Shown piece after piece: positions 1 to 9,188 of a DNA stretch of 56,283 nucleotides. Position 1 is the stretch's first letter, and each line of letters begins with the position of its first letter. Position numbers and translations under genes: made by a program. Below the pieces are notes generated by a model that had not been told where the DNA came from, ran no database searches, and saw nothing but the letters and a program-made list of their open reading frames with translations. The stretch is taken from positions 7,346 through 63,628 of the forward strand of contig JACPTI010000066.1 of the NCBI GenBank assembly GCA_016192845.1, read 5' to 3'. The stretch comes from Acidobacteriota bacterium. Lineage in GTDB: Bacteria > Acidobacteriota > Vicinamibacteria > Vicinamibacterales > UBA2999.

Positions 1-90
1 CTGTTCGACCCGCTGCGCATTACGGACAGCTTCCTGCTGAAGACCAACCTGCGCGAGGTGCTGTTCCGGAAGCCGGGCGCCGCCGGCTAG
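1..90 (+). CDS. C-terminal end of an unidentified gene (5' partial)
   Basis: An open frame enters at base 1 and ends at a TAG at 88-90, giving 29 residues that finish with LREVLFRKPG followed by a small Gly/Ala tail. Codon use is GC-rich like the rest of the window, so it is probably the true end of a gene lying upstream. The fragment is too short to assign a family. It is followed at once by a palindromic repeat. Confidence 0.5.
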   Translation: MFDPLRITDSFLLKTNLREVLFRKPGAAG

Positions 91-218
91 CGCGGATTGC
101 AGAATGGTGGGGCGAGCCACGCCACCCCATCGCGCGGGTGCGATGGGGACCCCGGTGTCAGGCTCGCCACGCGAACCCGAAGGGTTCGCGCCACATTCGC
201 CAGCAATCCGCGCTGCAG
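91..218. repeat. Intergenic palindromic element, CCCCA-CGC stem family
   Basis: Nested hairpins: an outer inverted pair gcggattgc (92-100) / gcaatccgc (203-211), a central ccccatcgc / gcgatgggg stem around 125-147, and a gcgaaccc / gggttcgc hairpin at 171-189. The layout (hairpin, then ccccgg, then ggctcgcc) matches the copy inside the glycosyltransferase at 20221-20313 and resembles those inside hflX and at the end of galE. It does not code here. Confidence 0.8.
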
Positions 219-249
219 CATTTGGAAAAACGCTGTAGGGTTCTGAGAA

Positions 250-330
250 CTGACGAATTCACGGATTGACGAATACCCGAATTGGCGACGTTTGCTTTTC
301 AATCCGTCAATTCGTAGATTCGTCAATGGG
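250..330. repeat. Inverted heptad-like array (GACGAAT type)
   Basis: The left arm (250-290) carries repeated tgacgaa/gacggat-like units and the right arm (299-330) carries their reverse complements (attcgtc, aatccgtc). The array fills the gap just upstream of the SAM hydrolase start at 345. It is degenerate compared with the CACAAGT arrays but has the same spacing and inverted layout. Confidence 0.7.
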
Positions 331-344
331 TCGGTTCAATTCCG

Positions 345-1154
345 ATGGCGCGCCCCGTCATTGCACTGCTGACGGACTTTGGCACCAAGGATCATTACGC
401 CGGCACGATGAAGGGCGTCGCGCTCGGGATCTGTCCCGAGGCGACGTGCGTCGACATCACGCACGAGATTCCACCTCACGACATCCTTGCGGGCGCGCTG
501 GAGCTCGCCGCGTCGTACAAGTACTTCCCGCCGGGCACCGTCTTCCTCGTGGTGGTCGATCCCGGCGTCGGCTCGGCGCGCCGGCCGATTGCGGCCGAGG
601 CGGGCGCCTTCCGGTTCGTCGCGCCCGACAACGGCGTGCTGACCCTCGTCTTCCGCGAGACGCCCCCGAAGCGCGTGGTGGAGCTGACCGAGCGGCGGTA
701 CGCGCGGCCGACCGTCAGCCGAACGTTCGAGGGGCGAGACCGGTTTGCGCCGGCGGCGGCGTGGCTCGCCAAGGGCATCGACCTGAGCGGCCTCGGCCGG
801 CTCCTGACATCGTGGCAGGTGCTGACGGTGCCGGAACCGATCGTCGGCGAAGCGGACGTGGTGGCGGAAGTGCTGCGGGTCGATCGGTTCGGCAACCTGG
901 TGACGAACGTCGATCGACGGACGTTCGAGCGGTTTGCGGGCAGCGGCGGGATCGAGATCGTCGCGGGAACGCAGGCGGTCGACAAGGTGGTGGCCACGTA
1001 TGCGGACGCGGCGCCCGGCTCGCTGTGCGCCCTGTTCGGCAGTTCGGAGCATCTGGAGATCGCGGTGAACGGCGGCAGCGCCGCCGAGCGGCTGTCGCTG
1101 GCGCGCGGCGCGCGCATCACGATCGCGCGGCGATCTGTGGTACGTTCTCCCTGA
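345..1154 (+). CDS. SAM hydrolase / SAM-dependent hydroxide adenosyltransferase family protein
   Basis: This 269-residue protein belongs to the DUF62 family, whose characterised members use water or halide to split S-adenosylmethionine into adenosine (or halo-adenosine) and methionine. Visible family motifs are LLTDFG (8-13), VDPGVGS (71-77), PDNGVL (94-99), GRDRFAPAAA (130-139), DRFGNLVTN (180-188) and GSSEHLEIAVNGGSA (232-246). The length is normal for the family. The ATG at 345 places the first beta strand directly after the start. The stop overlaps the start of the acyl-CoA dehydrogenase (TGATG), so the two are probably cotranscribed. The reaction is from family knowledge; hydrolase rather than halogenase activity is the likely default and not proven. 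Confidence 0.92.
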   Translation: MARPVIALLTDFGTKDHYAGTMKGVALGICPEATCVDITHEIPPHDILAGALELAASYKYFPPGTVFLVVVDPGVGSARRPIAAEAGAFRFVAPDNGVLTLVFRETPPKRVVELTERRYARPTVSRTFEGRDRFAPAAAWLAKGIDLSGLGRLLTSWQVLTVPEPIVGEADVVAEVLRVDRFGNLVTNVDRRTFERFAGSGGIEIVAGTQAVDKVVATYADAAPGSLCALFGSSEHLEIAVNGGSAAERLSLARGARITIARRSVVRSP

Positions 1155-2395
1155 TGGTCAACTTTGACCTGAGCGAAGACCATCGACTGCTCGAGCAGTC
1201 AGTTCGTGAATGGGCCGGCAGGGAAGTGGCGCCACGCATCCACGATCTGGATCGCGCGCACCGTTTCGATCCCGGCATCCTCCCTCAGATGGCGTCGCTC
1301 GGCCTGCTCGGGATTTCCGTTCCCGTCGAATACGGCGGCGCCGGCATGGATTACGTCGCGCTCGGCCTGGCGTGCGAGGAGCTCGAGTACGTCGACACGT
1401 CGCTCCGCGTCATCATGTCGGTCCATGCGGGGCTGAACTCGCTGACGCTCCTCGCGTGGGGCACCGACGATCAGAAGCAGCGCTACCTCGTGCCGCAGGC
1501 GCAGGGAACGAAGATCGCCAGCTACGGGCTCACCGAGCCGGCGGCCGGGAGCGATGCGCGCGGCATTCAGACGGTGGCGACCAGGCGCAGCGACCGGTAC
1601 GTGATTACGGGCGAGAAGATGTGGATCTCGCTCGCCGACGTCGCCGACAACTTCCTCGTCTTCGCCTGGACCGACCTCGAGAAGAAGAAGCAGCGCGACG
1701 CCTCGGGCATCAGCGCGTTCATCGTCGAGCGGGCCTTCAAGGGGTTTTCGAGCGGTACGTTGAAGGAGAAGTGGGGCATCCTGGCGGGCAATACCGGCTT
1801 CTTCAAGATGGACGAGGTCGAGGTGCCGCAGGAGAATCTCGTCGGGCGGGAGGGCGAAGGGTTCAAGATCGCGATGTTCGCGCTCGACCAGGGACGCTAC
1901 ACGGTGGCGGCCGGCGCCACCGGCCTCATCCGCGCCTGCCGCGACGCCAGCGTCCGGTACGCCCGGGCGCGCAGGGCGTTCGGCGTCGAGATCGGCCAGC
2001 ATCAGCTGGTCAAGGAGATGATCGCGCAGATGGAGGCGGACTATCAGGCGGCGCGCCTTCTCTGGCTGCACGCGGGATGGCTGAAGAACGTCGGCCGCCG
2101 CAACACGAAGGAGACCGGGCTGGCGAAGTGGTTCGCCACGGTGGCGTCGGAGCGGGCGGCGAGCGACGCGGTGCAGATTCACGGCGCCAACGGCTATTCC
2201 GACGAATATCCTGTCGGGCGCTTCTACCGGAACTCGAAGGGCGCGGTCATCTACGAGGGTACGCGCGAGATTCACAAGATCATGCAGGCGGACTACCTGC
2301 TGGGCTACCGGACGGATCGGCCGACGCGCTGCACGCTGCCGGCCTGGAGAGAAACAAGTCACAAGGCTCAAGTCACAAGTCACAAATCACAATGA
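1154..2395 (+). CDS. Acyl-CoA dehydrogenase
   Basis: A 413-residue FAD-dependent acyl-CoA dehydrogenase that oxidises an acyl-CoA to the 2-enoyl-CoA and passes electrons to ETF. It shows the N-terminal helical domain, the YGLTEPAAGSD flavin/substrate segment, the beta domain with GEKMWIS, and the C-terminal helical domain with the catalytic Glu in VIYEGTREIH (about residue 367), the position used by MCAD and glutaryl-CoA dehydrogenases. The start is ATG 1154, overlapping the upstream stop; the frame is open further upstream, but that extension only reads antisense to the SAM hydrolase logic and has no homology. The last 13 residues ([13 protein letters not shown]) are encoded by the adjoining CACAAGT heptad array and are not part of the family fold. 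Substrate cannot be told from sequence. Confidence 0.93.
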   Translation: MVNFDLSEDHRLLEQSVREWAGREVAPRIHDLDRAHRFDPGILPQMASLGLLGISVPVEYGGAGMDYVALGLACEELEYVDTSLRVIMSVHAGLNSLTLLAWGTDDQKQRYLVPQAQGTKIASYGLTEPAAGSDARGIQTVATRRSDRYVITGEKMWISLADVADNFLVFAWTDLEKKKQRDASGISAFIVERAFKGFSSGTLKEKWGILAGNTGFFKMDEVEVPQENLVGREGEGFKIAMFALDQGRYTVAAGATGLIRACRDASVRYARARRAFGVEIGQHQLVKEMIAQMEADYQAARLLWLHAGWLKNVGRRNTKETGLAKWFATVASERAASDAVQIHGANGYSDEYPVGRFYRNSKGAVIYEGTREIHKIMQADYLLGYRTDRPTRCTLPAWRETSHKAQVTSHKSQ

Positions 2396-2449
2396 GCGTG
2401 GGCCCTTCGAGTTTGTGACTTGTGACTTGTGACTTGTGACTTGTGACTT
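2354..2449. repeat. Inverted CACAAGT heptad array
   Basis: The left arm (2354-2392) is CACAAGT units including a variant aaggctca and a CACAAAT unit near the centre. The right arm (2411-2449) is five ACTTGTG-type units. A loop of about 18 bases separates them. The left arm encodes the C-terminus of the acyl-CoA dehydrogenase. A GTG at 2436 inside the right arm is in frame with glpX but is unlikely to be its start. Confidence 0.9.
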
Positions 2450-2465
2450 CCAAAGGGAGGGCGCA

Positions 2466-3515
2466 ATGACGATCACGCGAACGGTCGATTCCGACGATAC
2501 GCGGGCCGAGGCGAATCATGTCCGCTTCATGGACTCCGACCTGTCGCTCGACTTCCTGCGCGTTGTCGAGCAGGCGGCGATCGCCTGCGCGCAGACGATG
2601 GGGCAGGGCGACCGGCACAAGTCGGATCAGGTGGCGGTGGAAGCGATGCGCCGCGAGCTCGACCTGGTGCCGATCGACGGCACCATCGTGATTGGCGAAG
2701 GGGAGCGCGACGAGGCGCCCATGCTCTACATCGGCGAGAAGGTCGGCATGGCCTACAAGGCGCCGAACAGCCGTGTGTTTCCACAGGTGGACATCGCCGT
2801 CGACCCGCTCGAGGGGACGAACCTGTGCGCCACCGGCGCGCCGAATGCGATTGCGGTGCTGGCGGCGTCCGACCGCGGCGGCCTGCTGCACGCGCCCGAT
2901 CTCTACATGGAGAAGCTGGTCGTCGGCCCGAGCTCGAAGGATGTCGTCGATCTCGACGCGCCCGTCCGCTTCAACCTCCGCGCCATCGCGCAGGCGCTCG
3001 GCCGGCGGGTGGAAGACCTCGTCATCATCGTCCTCGATCGGCCGCGGCACAAGCAGCTCATCGATGACATCCGCGCGACCGGCGCCCGCATCCGCCTGAT
3101 CGGCGACGGCGACCTGTCGGCGGGCATCGCGGCTGCGGTCGTCGGCAGCGGCGTGCACGCGGTGATGGGCATCGGCGGTGCGCCCGAGGGCGTGCTGACC
3201 GCCGCCGCGATGCGCTGCCTGAACGGCGAGATCCTGGCGCGGCTCGTCGTCAGCAAGCCCGAGGACGAGGAGCGGTGCGGGGCCATGGGGATCACCGATT
3301 TGAAGAGGGTCTACCGCGCGAAGGACCTCGCGTCGGGAGAGCGCATCATTTTTGCCGCCACCGGAGTCACCGAGGGTACGCTGATGCGCGGCGTGCGCTT
3401 CTTCGGCGACGGCACGCGGACGGCGTCGCTCGTGATGCAGACGCACCCGCACATGATCCGGTTCATCGACAGCATACAGGTCGACGCGTCCAAGGATGTC
3501 AAGATTCGGTTCTGA
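2466..3515 (+). CDS. glpX: Class II fructose-1,6-bisphosphatase (GlpX type)
   Basis: A 349-residue class II fructose-bisphosphatase, which hydrolyses fructose 1,6-bisphosphate to fructose 6-phosphate in gluconeogenesis. Diagnostic segments are [12 protein letters not shown] (about 75-86), VDPLEGTNL (about 113-121), [10 protein letters not shown] and [14 protein letters not shown], which form the metal and phosphate sites. The ATG at 2466 is chosen because AGGGAGG (2454-2460) lies five bases upstream. An in-frame GTG at 2436 would start translation inside the repeat array and add ten unconserved residues. Some GlpX proteins also act on sedoheptulose bisphosphate; nothing here decides that. Confidence 0.95.
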   Translation: MTITRTVDSDDTRAEANHVRFMDSDLSLDFLRVVEQAAIACAQTMGQGDRHKSDQVAVEAMRRELDLVPIDGTIVIGEGERDEAPMLYIGEKVGMAYKAPNSRVFPQVDIAVDPLEGTNLCATGAPNAIAVLAASDRGGLLHAPDLYMEKLVVGPSSKDVVDLDAPVRFNLRAIAQALGRRVEDLVIIVLDRPRHKQLIDDIRATGARIRLIGDGDLSAGIAAAVVGSGVHAVMGIGGAPEGVLTAAAMRCLNGEILARLVVSKPEDEERCGAMGITDLKRVYRAKDLASGERIIFAATGVTEGTLMRGVRFFGDGTRTASLVMQTHPHMIRFIDSIQVDASKDVKIRF

Positions 3516-3614
<99 letters not shown>

Positions 3615-3616
3615 CT

Positions 3617-4831
3617 GTGCATTCGTGGAAGCGTAATCAGACGGCGATCACCGCAGCCGCCTTCGTCGGCTTCACCGGCTTCACGCTGGTGATGCCCTTC
3701 TTGCCCCTGTACATCCGACAGCTTGGCGTCACCGACATCGGCGAAATCGCGCTCTGGACGGGCATGACGCTCGGCGTGTCGCCGGCGATCGCCGCCCTCA
3801 CGGCACCCCTCTGGGGACGCGTCGGCGACCGCTTCGGCAACAAGCTGCTCGTGCAGCGGTCGCTCATCAGCTTCATCGTCGTCATGACGTCGATGGCGTA
3901 CGTGACGAAGGCGTGGCATTTGTTTGCGCTGCGGGCGGTGCAGGGGTTCTTCGCAGGATATGGGCCGCTGACGCTCTCGATGGCTGCGCTCTCGGCCCCA
4001 CGCGAGAAGATGGCGCTCGCCATCGGCACGGTGCAGACGGCGCAGCGCATGGGGCCCGCGATCGGACCGGTCATCGGCGGTATGCTGGCGCCGGTGTTCG
4101 GGCTGCGGAACTCCTTCTTCGTGGCGGCCGGGTTCTATCTTGTGGCGTTCGTAATGATCACGGGGATGTACAAGGAACCGCCACGCCCGCCGCGCACGAA
4201 CGAGCGTCAGGAGCGGACGCCGTTCGCGTCGATTCTGGCCTTCGAGAACTTCCTGCTTGTGATGGTCGTGCTCTTCGGGCTGCAGTTGGTCGACCGGAGC
4301 TTCGGGCCGGTGCTCCCGCTGCACCTCGATCAGCTGGGCTACTCGGCGGCGGAGGTGCCGGTTGTCGCCGGGATCCTGTTCTCCGTGCTCGCGTTCACGA
4401 CGGCGCTCGGCAACCAGCTCTCGAGCCGGCTGCTGAAGCGCCACTCGCCGCGCGTGGTGATCGCCTGGGCGGTGCTGGTAGGGGCGGCGGCGCTGACCGT
4501 CTTCATCCTGTCGGCGGCCTTGTGGCTTCTGGCCGCATCGCTGGCCGCCGTCGGGCTGTGCCTGGGCACTGCAATCACCACGGCGTACACGGCCGGTGGC
4601 GCCGTGCTTCCGCGCGACGTTCACGCCACCGGGTTTGGATTTCTGACGAGCGCGTCGCTCACGGGCGTCGCGATCAGCCCCGTGCTGAGCGGCCTGCTCG
4701 GCGCACGCAGTATCCGCGGCGTGTTCGTCGCGGGGATCGTCGTGCTCGGGATTCTGGCGGTTGTCGTCCGCCGCGTGATGGTGGAGCGGAATCCTCCGGT
4801 GGAGCCGACACCGGTGGTCGAGGAAAGCTGA
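3617..4831 (+). CDS. MFS transporter (drug/metabolite efflux type)
   Basis: A 404-residue major facilitator superfamily protein with about twelve predicted membrane spans. The loop between spans 2 and 3 carries the motif A sequence APLWGRVGDRFGNK (about 63-76), and the central cytoplasmic loop is Arg/Pro-rich (EPPRPPRTNERQERT). These features fit the MdtG/TetA-like DHA1 group of proton-driven exporters. The start is GTG 3617, immediately after the heptad array, with no clear ribosome site. The gene converges with the toxin gene, whose stop is four bases beyond its own. Substrate is unknown. Confidence 0.88.
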   Translation: MHSWKRNQTAITAAAFVGFTGFTLVMPFLPLYIRQLGVTDIGEIALWTGMTLGVSPAIAALTAPLWGRVGDRFGNKLLVQRSLISFIVVMTSMAYVTKAWHLFALRAVQGFFAGYGPLTLSMAALSAPREKMALAIGTVQTAQRMGPAIGPVIGGMLAPVFGLRNSFFVAAGFYLVAFVMITGMYKEPPRPPRTNERQERTPFASILAFENFLLVMVVLFGLQLVDRSFGPVLPLHLDQLGYSAAEVPVVAGILFSVLAFTTALGNQLSSRLLKRHSPRVVIAWAVLVGAAALTVFILSAALWLLAASLAAVGLCLGTAITTAYTAGGAVLPRDVHATGFGFLTSASLTGVAISPVLSGLLGARSIRGVFVAGIVVLGILAVVVRRVMVERNPPVEPTPVVEES

Positions 4832-4835
4832 GCGA

Positions 4836-5183
4836 CTACAGATCGAGGAAGTCGCGAAGCGCTGTACGAACCTCTTCCTGCAGCGCCTCCGGCAGCAGAC
4901 CGAGATCCTTCCGGAACAGCGAGTTGTCCCACGCCAGAATCTGATCGATCAGCAGATCGCTGTCACGCTTGAGTCCACAGGTCCCTTTCCGAATCCGCAC
5001 GCGAAGGGGAAAGGCATCGGCGCGGCTCACGCGTGTCGTCAGCGGCAGCACGACGGTGCTGCCGAGTCCTGATTCGGCAAACTCCGTTGGCTGAACAGCC
5101 AGGCATGGCCGCTGCTTGCCGGGCTTGGTGCCCACGCGCGGCTCCAGATCCACGACGTACAGATGCCACCGCTCAGGAATCAC
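4836..5183 (-). CDS. MazF/PemK-family toxin (type II toxin-antitoxin)
   Basis: A 115-residue MazF/PemK/Kid-fold protein, a family of sequence-specific mRNA endoribonucleases that halt growth when released from antitoxin. The family signature is the N-terminal [21 protein letters not shown] region, with the PGK-Q-RP motif (about 20-26) that shapes the active site, followed by TVVLPLTTR and a C-terminal [12 protein letters not shown] segment. The start is GTG, overlapping the antitoxin stop by four bases (GTGA), so translation is probably coupled. Homology and gene pairing support the role; cleavage sequence is unknown. Confidence 0.92.
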   Translation of the reverse strand: MIPERWHLYVVDLEPRVGTKPGKQRPCLAVQPTEFAESGLGSTVVLPLTTRVSRADAFPLRVRIRKGTCGLKRDSDLLIDQILAWDNSLFRKDLGLLPEALQEEVRTALRDFLDL

Positions 5184-5422
5184 CGCGGGTGGCGTTTCAG
5201 GCGGGAATGGGGCCGGAACTCGGCATTGATGGCCTGGCTGGTCGGGGCGGCGGCGACCGCCGCGCGACGCCAGCGCGCGACACGCGCCTCCCGGTCTGCC
5301 TCACGCTCGAGCAGTTCCATGCCTGCACGGACCACGTCAACTTTTCGCCGAATGCCCAGCCGGGCCTGGAGGCGCTGAATGCGCCGGTCGTCGTCGTCCT
5401 GGATCATCAAGGGTTTGCCCAT
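5180..5422 (-). CDS. Antitoxin of the MazF/PemK pair
   Basis: An 80-residue protein directly upstream of the toxin, overlapping it by four bases. The N-terminal half ([25 protein letters not shown]) looks like a ribbon-helix-helix or similar DNA-binding/dimerisation unit; the middle is charged ([17 protein letters not shown]); the C-terminal [13 protein letters not shown] probably threads onto the toxin. Two starts are possible, ATG at 5422 (MGKPL) or ATG at 5407 (MIQDDDD). The first is used here. The frame stays open upstream into the decayed kinase, but that part is not antitoxin. It probably autorepresses at the AT-rich site just upstream. Confidence 0.8.
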   Translation of the reverse strand: MGKPLMIQDDDDRRIQRLQARLGIRRKVDVVRAGMELLEREADREARVARWRRAAVAAAPTSQAINAEFRPHSRLKRHPR

Positions 5423-5455
5423 ATATTCATGAAGATATATCCAGAAGTATATATG
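5420..5455. promoter_or_regulatory. AT-rich inverted repeat, likely toxin-antitoxin operator/promoter
   Basis: A short AT-rich island in otherwise GC-rich DNA, overlapping the antitoxin start. It contains catatat (5420-5426) facing atatatg (5449-5455), an internal ttcatgaa palindrome and gatatatcc. On the minus strand it offers several TATA-like -10 boxes. Autoregulation of such operons by the antitoxin is usual; binding here is inferred. Confidence 0.55.
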
Positions 5456-5470
5456 AGTTCGCAGCCCCAG

Positions 5471-5779
5471 GCAGTCCAACCTTCCGCCGCAGCTCGGAGA
5501 AGAACGGGTCGTGTTGGCAGGCGTGCCTCGAAGAACGCAACCCCTTGCTGGTCTTTCTCGACGCCCCCTGGAACGATAGCGTGCGGCGGCGACGCGGGCC
5601 TCGCGGAGAAAGCGCTCGACCGCGGCCGCGTCACGGCTGATCGCATCGGGCAGCAGCTTCAAGGCGACCGCGCGCCCCAGCCGCGTGTCCTCGGCCTTGT
5701 AGACGACGCCCATGCCGCCCGCGCCGAGCGTCGCGACAATGCGGTACGGCCCGAGCCGCGTGTTCGGGTCGAGCGTCAT
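5471..5779 (-). pseudogene. Decayed Ser/Thr kinase-TPR gene with a deletion and an internal inversion
   Basis: The minus strand starts [15 protein letters not shown] and continues through the glycine loop [23 protein letters not shown] to about residue 65, nearly identical to the kinase at 8155-8868. The rest of the kinase and the TPR region are missing. Next, 5527-5586 reads on the plus strand as [19 protein letters not shown], the counterpart of [19 protein letters not shown] at the end of the intact protein, but inverted. After that, 5471-5513 again reads on the minus strand as [14 protein letters not shown], the family C-terminus. It is therefore a tandem paralog reduced to both ends, with a 60-bp in-place inversion between them. 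Confidence 0.85.
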
Positions 5780-5841
5780 GGCGAGCCAGCGGGGCGGATT
5801 CTACCGCAGCAGCGCGCAGGGGCGTTCCAGATGGCTCGAGG

Positions 5842-6057
5842 TCAACGCGCCTGGGGCAGAAGGCGCCGCCAACGCGCGTATGCCTGCCGCACATAGGCCA
5901 GTCGCGCTGCCGCCGTCGGGTATCGCCGGGTGAACCAGCGCACGAGCACCAGCACGTCCTCGCGCTCCTCCGCGCCGATGGGTCGTCCGAGCGCAGAGCG
6001 CACGTCGGCAGCCGTGGCCGGGGGGTTGAGGGCACGCTCGACAGCTGGCGGTATCAG
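5842..6057 (-). CDS. Small hypothetical protein downstream of the nucleotidyltransferase
   Basis: A 71-codon frame with family-like composition: an N-terminal ADVRSALGRPIGAEEREDVLVLVRW segment and an Arg/Tyr-rich helix RRYPTAAARLAYVRQAYARW ending in LLPQAR. It has no ATG. The best start is CTG at 6057, seven bases after a strong GGAGG inside the end of the upstream gene and overlapping its stop. The position suggests coupling to the nucleotidyltransferase-like gene, perhaps as its partner. I do not recognise the family. Confidence 0.5.
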   Translation of the reverse strand: MIPPAVERALNPPATAADVRSALGRPIGAEEREDVLVLVRWFTRRYPTAAARLAYVRQAYARWRRLLPQAR

Positions 6058-6554
6058 GATCGCTCCTCCTTCAGAATACGCAGCAAACGGATGTCTTCGA
6101 GGTCCTTGGCGTGCGGTGCCACCTGCTTGGTCAGGATCAGGTCATCGAGACTTGGTACAGAGACCGACACATCGTCGACGGCGATCGTTTGCCGCCGGCG
6201 CCAGAGGGCGTCGAACTCCACGAGCTGACCGTCAACAGTCGTCACAGGTCGCGCCACCAGCACGTCGATGTGCTCATCGTTCTCGAGGACATAGCGGCCT
6301 CGCCGTCGGGCCTCGTTCGCCGTACGAGAGGGCCGCAGGTCAAACGAGGCCGCCACCGCGTTGAACGCCTCGATGTCATCTATGCCAATCCAGAAGTCGT
6401 AGTCTGCCGTCAGCACGGGCAGCCCAAGGAACACCAGGGCGCGGCGGCCGATGAGCAACGCGCGTGCCCCGCTGCGATACACGGCGCGAAAGAACTGAAT
6501 TTCATCGAAGGCTGACGGCTCCACGCCGCTCTGATCATAAGGCTGCGCCGTCAC
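6054..6554 (-). CDS. Nucleotidyltransferase-fold protein (AbiEii/DUF6036-like)
   Basis: A 166-residue protein whose residues 30-60 (ALLIGRRALVFLGLPVLTADYDFWI) follow the minimal nucleotidyltransferase pattern, a Gly-Ser/Arg helix followed by a D-x-D metal pair. A second acidic strand (HIDVLVA) fits the third carboxylate. The C-terminal VPSLDDLILTKQVAPHAKDLEDIRLL is typical of this group, which includes toxin-like and HEPN-associated enzymes. The start is GTG, overlapping the kinase-TPR stop (GTGA). Targets are unknown; the neighbouring small ORF may be its partner. Confidence 0.7.
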   Translation of the reverse strand: MTAQPYDQSGVEPSAFDEIQFFRAVYRSGARALLIGRRALVFLGLPVLTADYDFWIGIDDIEAFNAVAASFDLRPSRTANEARRRGRYVLENDEHIDVLVARPVTTVDGQLVEFDALWRRRQTIAVDDVSVSVPSLDDLILTKQVAPHAKDLEDIRLLRILKEERS

Positions 6555-8154
6555 AGCGGATTGTGGTCGCGACGCTCCGGCAGCCCGACCTTGCGGCGCA
6601 GCTCGGCGAAGAAGGGATCATCCCGCACGCTATCGTTCCACGGCGCGTTCAGCAGCGCCAGGAAGCCGTTTCGCTCTTCGAATGCCGCCTGCATCATCGC
6701 GCGCCATCGTTCGCGATCACCAAGACCCTGGTACACAAATGCAAAGGAGATCGGCGATACGTAGGAGTGAGCGGCAAGACCGGTCAACTCGTCGAGGACG
6801 CGAAGGGCATCCTCACGTCGGCCGGCGAGGCCATAGGCGAGACCGTTGTGGGCCAGGAAATGGGGATGGTGAATTTCCTTCGTTGTCTGCTCCAGCACGG
6901 CGATACCTTCTGCGAAATTGTGTCGTGCCAGGTGCACGAATCCGACAAACACCACGGCGGTCGGGTAACGCGGATCGAGCTCGAGCGCTCGTGTGAGAGC
7001 AGTCGAGGCCTCATCGAACCGCCGTGTCAGATAGAGCACTTGGGCGAGCGCGGCTGCGGCATTCACTGAGAGCGGATCGATCTGGGCAGCTCGCTGCGCT
7101 TCGCGGATCGCATCTTCCCATCGACCGATGGACGCCAGCAGCATCGGATACCACACGCGCGCGCCCAACGATTCCGGCGTCAGTTCAAGGCAGCGCTGGA
7201 AGGCGCGCTCCGAGGCGATCCAGTCCCAATCGAAAAAAAACTCGCACATGCCGAGCGATGCGTACGCGTCGCCGAGCGATGGGTCCAGTGAGAGCGCCTT
7301 CTGCGCGGCTGTCTTTGCCCGCGGATAGGCGTCCGCGGGCTTCATCGATCCGTATGGAGTGAAGCCGAGATGGGCATAGCAATCGGCGATACCGGCGTAC
7401 GCCGCCGCGTAGGTCGGGTCGAGATCGATGGCCTGCTGAAAGAACTCGAGAGCTTTCGTGGTGTTGGGAGCCGTACGTTTGGCCGAGTAGTGACGGCCCT
7501 TCAGGTACAGGTGGTACACCTCGGTGCTCGGCGTCTGTTTCCTGGCGTGTCGCTTCGGTTCGCTGCTCAATCGCAGCTTCAACGCCTGGAGCACCTGTTC
7601 GGCGATCTCATCCTGCAGGATAAAGATGTCGGCCATCGTCTTCGTAAACTGCTGGCCCCAGACCTGCGCGTCCTTCTCGATGTCGACGAGGTTCACTTTC
7701 ACGACGAGCGTATCCCCGCGGAGCAGGAGTCTGCCCGTCAGAATTCCCTGAACGCCCAACTCCCGGGCCGCCCGTTGCAGATCGACATCGGCTCCGCGGT
7801 ACCGGAACGCCTTCTGCGGCTGGGCGACGCGCAGTCGGCCAAGCTGGGACAGGCTGTTGATCAAGCTTTCCGCGATGCCTTCACTGAGATACTCGGCATC
7901 CTCGTTCCCGCTGGCGTTCACAAGAGGCAGGACCGCGAGCGATTCGAGCCCCTTGCGGCCACGCGGCGCAGAGGACGCCGCTTTCGGCGGCGCGGCCTGG
8001 GTGCGGCCCGACTCACTGTCGCGCTGCAGGCGAATGAGGTCGGCCCGGAGGTCGGCGGCGCTCTGGTAGCGCAGCGCGCGATCCTTCTCGAGCGCCTTGC
8101 CAAGGATGCGCGCGAGGTCAGAGTGGAGCCGGTCGAGCGCGGCGGGTGGGCGGT

Positions 8155-8868
<714 letters not shown>

Positions 8869-8904
8869 CTGAGCCGGTGCCGAATTCTACCGCATCGGCC
8901 ATAA

Positions 8905-9006
8905 CCGGCCCGAACGCCGAGCCCCGACCCCCGAACGCCAGAACTCCGACCCGGAACTTCGAACCGAACCTGAACACGAACCGAGAAGGAAGAACCAAGA
9001 AGTGTG
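8905..9006. repeat. Degenerate heptad array (TTCNNNG type)
   Basis: Read on the minus strand, TTC recurs about every seven bases (ttcttgg, ttcttcc, ttctcgg, ttcgtg, ttcagg, ttcgg, ttcgaag). The core is shared with 12544-12640: gaaccgaacct followed by gaacacgaacc and an A/G-rich tail ending in gtgaacg. It is single-orientation and non-coding, and lies between the kinase start and the small basic protein. Confidence 0.7.
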
Positions 9007-9015
9007 AACGACAGT

Positions 9016-9153
9016 TCACTCCTCGATCTTCCCCTTGTGCTTCCGCCGCCGCCACGGCCGCTTCGTCTTGTCCTCGTGCACTCCACCGGTCTGGCGGGGA
9101 AGCGGCATGCGTGGGAGCGCGGGCTTCTGCGGCCGTGGTCGCCGGGGCGGCAT
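9016..9153 (-). CDS. Small basic protein, divergent from hflX
   Basis: A 45-residue Arg/Lys/Pro-rich frame with the segment LPRMPLPRQTGGVHEDKTKR followed by a KHKGKIEE end. The PLP-(R/K)-x-TGG-HxDK pattern resembles small basic proteins I have seen in other bacteria, but I cannot name a family. The ATG at 9153 and the hflX GTG at 9189 are separated by 35 bases containing AT-rich tatcgtaatagat, which would fit back-to-back promoters. Length and composition alone do not prove that it is translated. Confidence 0.45.
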   Translation of the reverse strand: MPPRRPRPQKPALPRMPLPRQTGGVHEDKTKRPWRRRKHKGKIEE

Positions 9154-9188
9154 GGGGCGTCGGGTGGTATCGTAATAGATCGCTTCCC

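Noticed and set aside
266..1153. N-terminal extension of the acyl-CoA dehydrogenase frame
   Set aside because: It overlaps the SAM hydrolase in another frame and the predicted residues are Arg/Gly/Pro-rich noise; ATG 1154 starts the conserved domain.
2351..2449. Possible CRISPR array
   Set aside because: The unit is seven bases with no spacers, orientation reverses in the middle, and no cas genes are present anywhere in the window.
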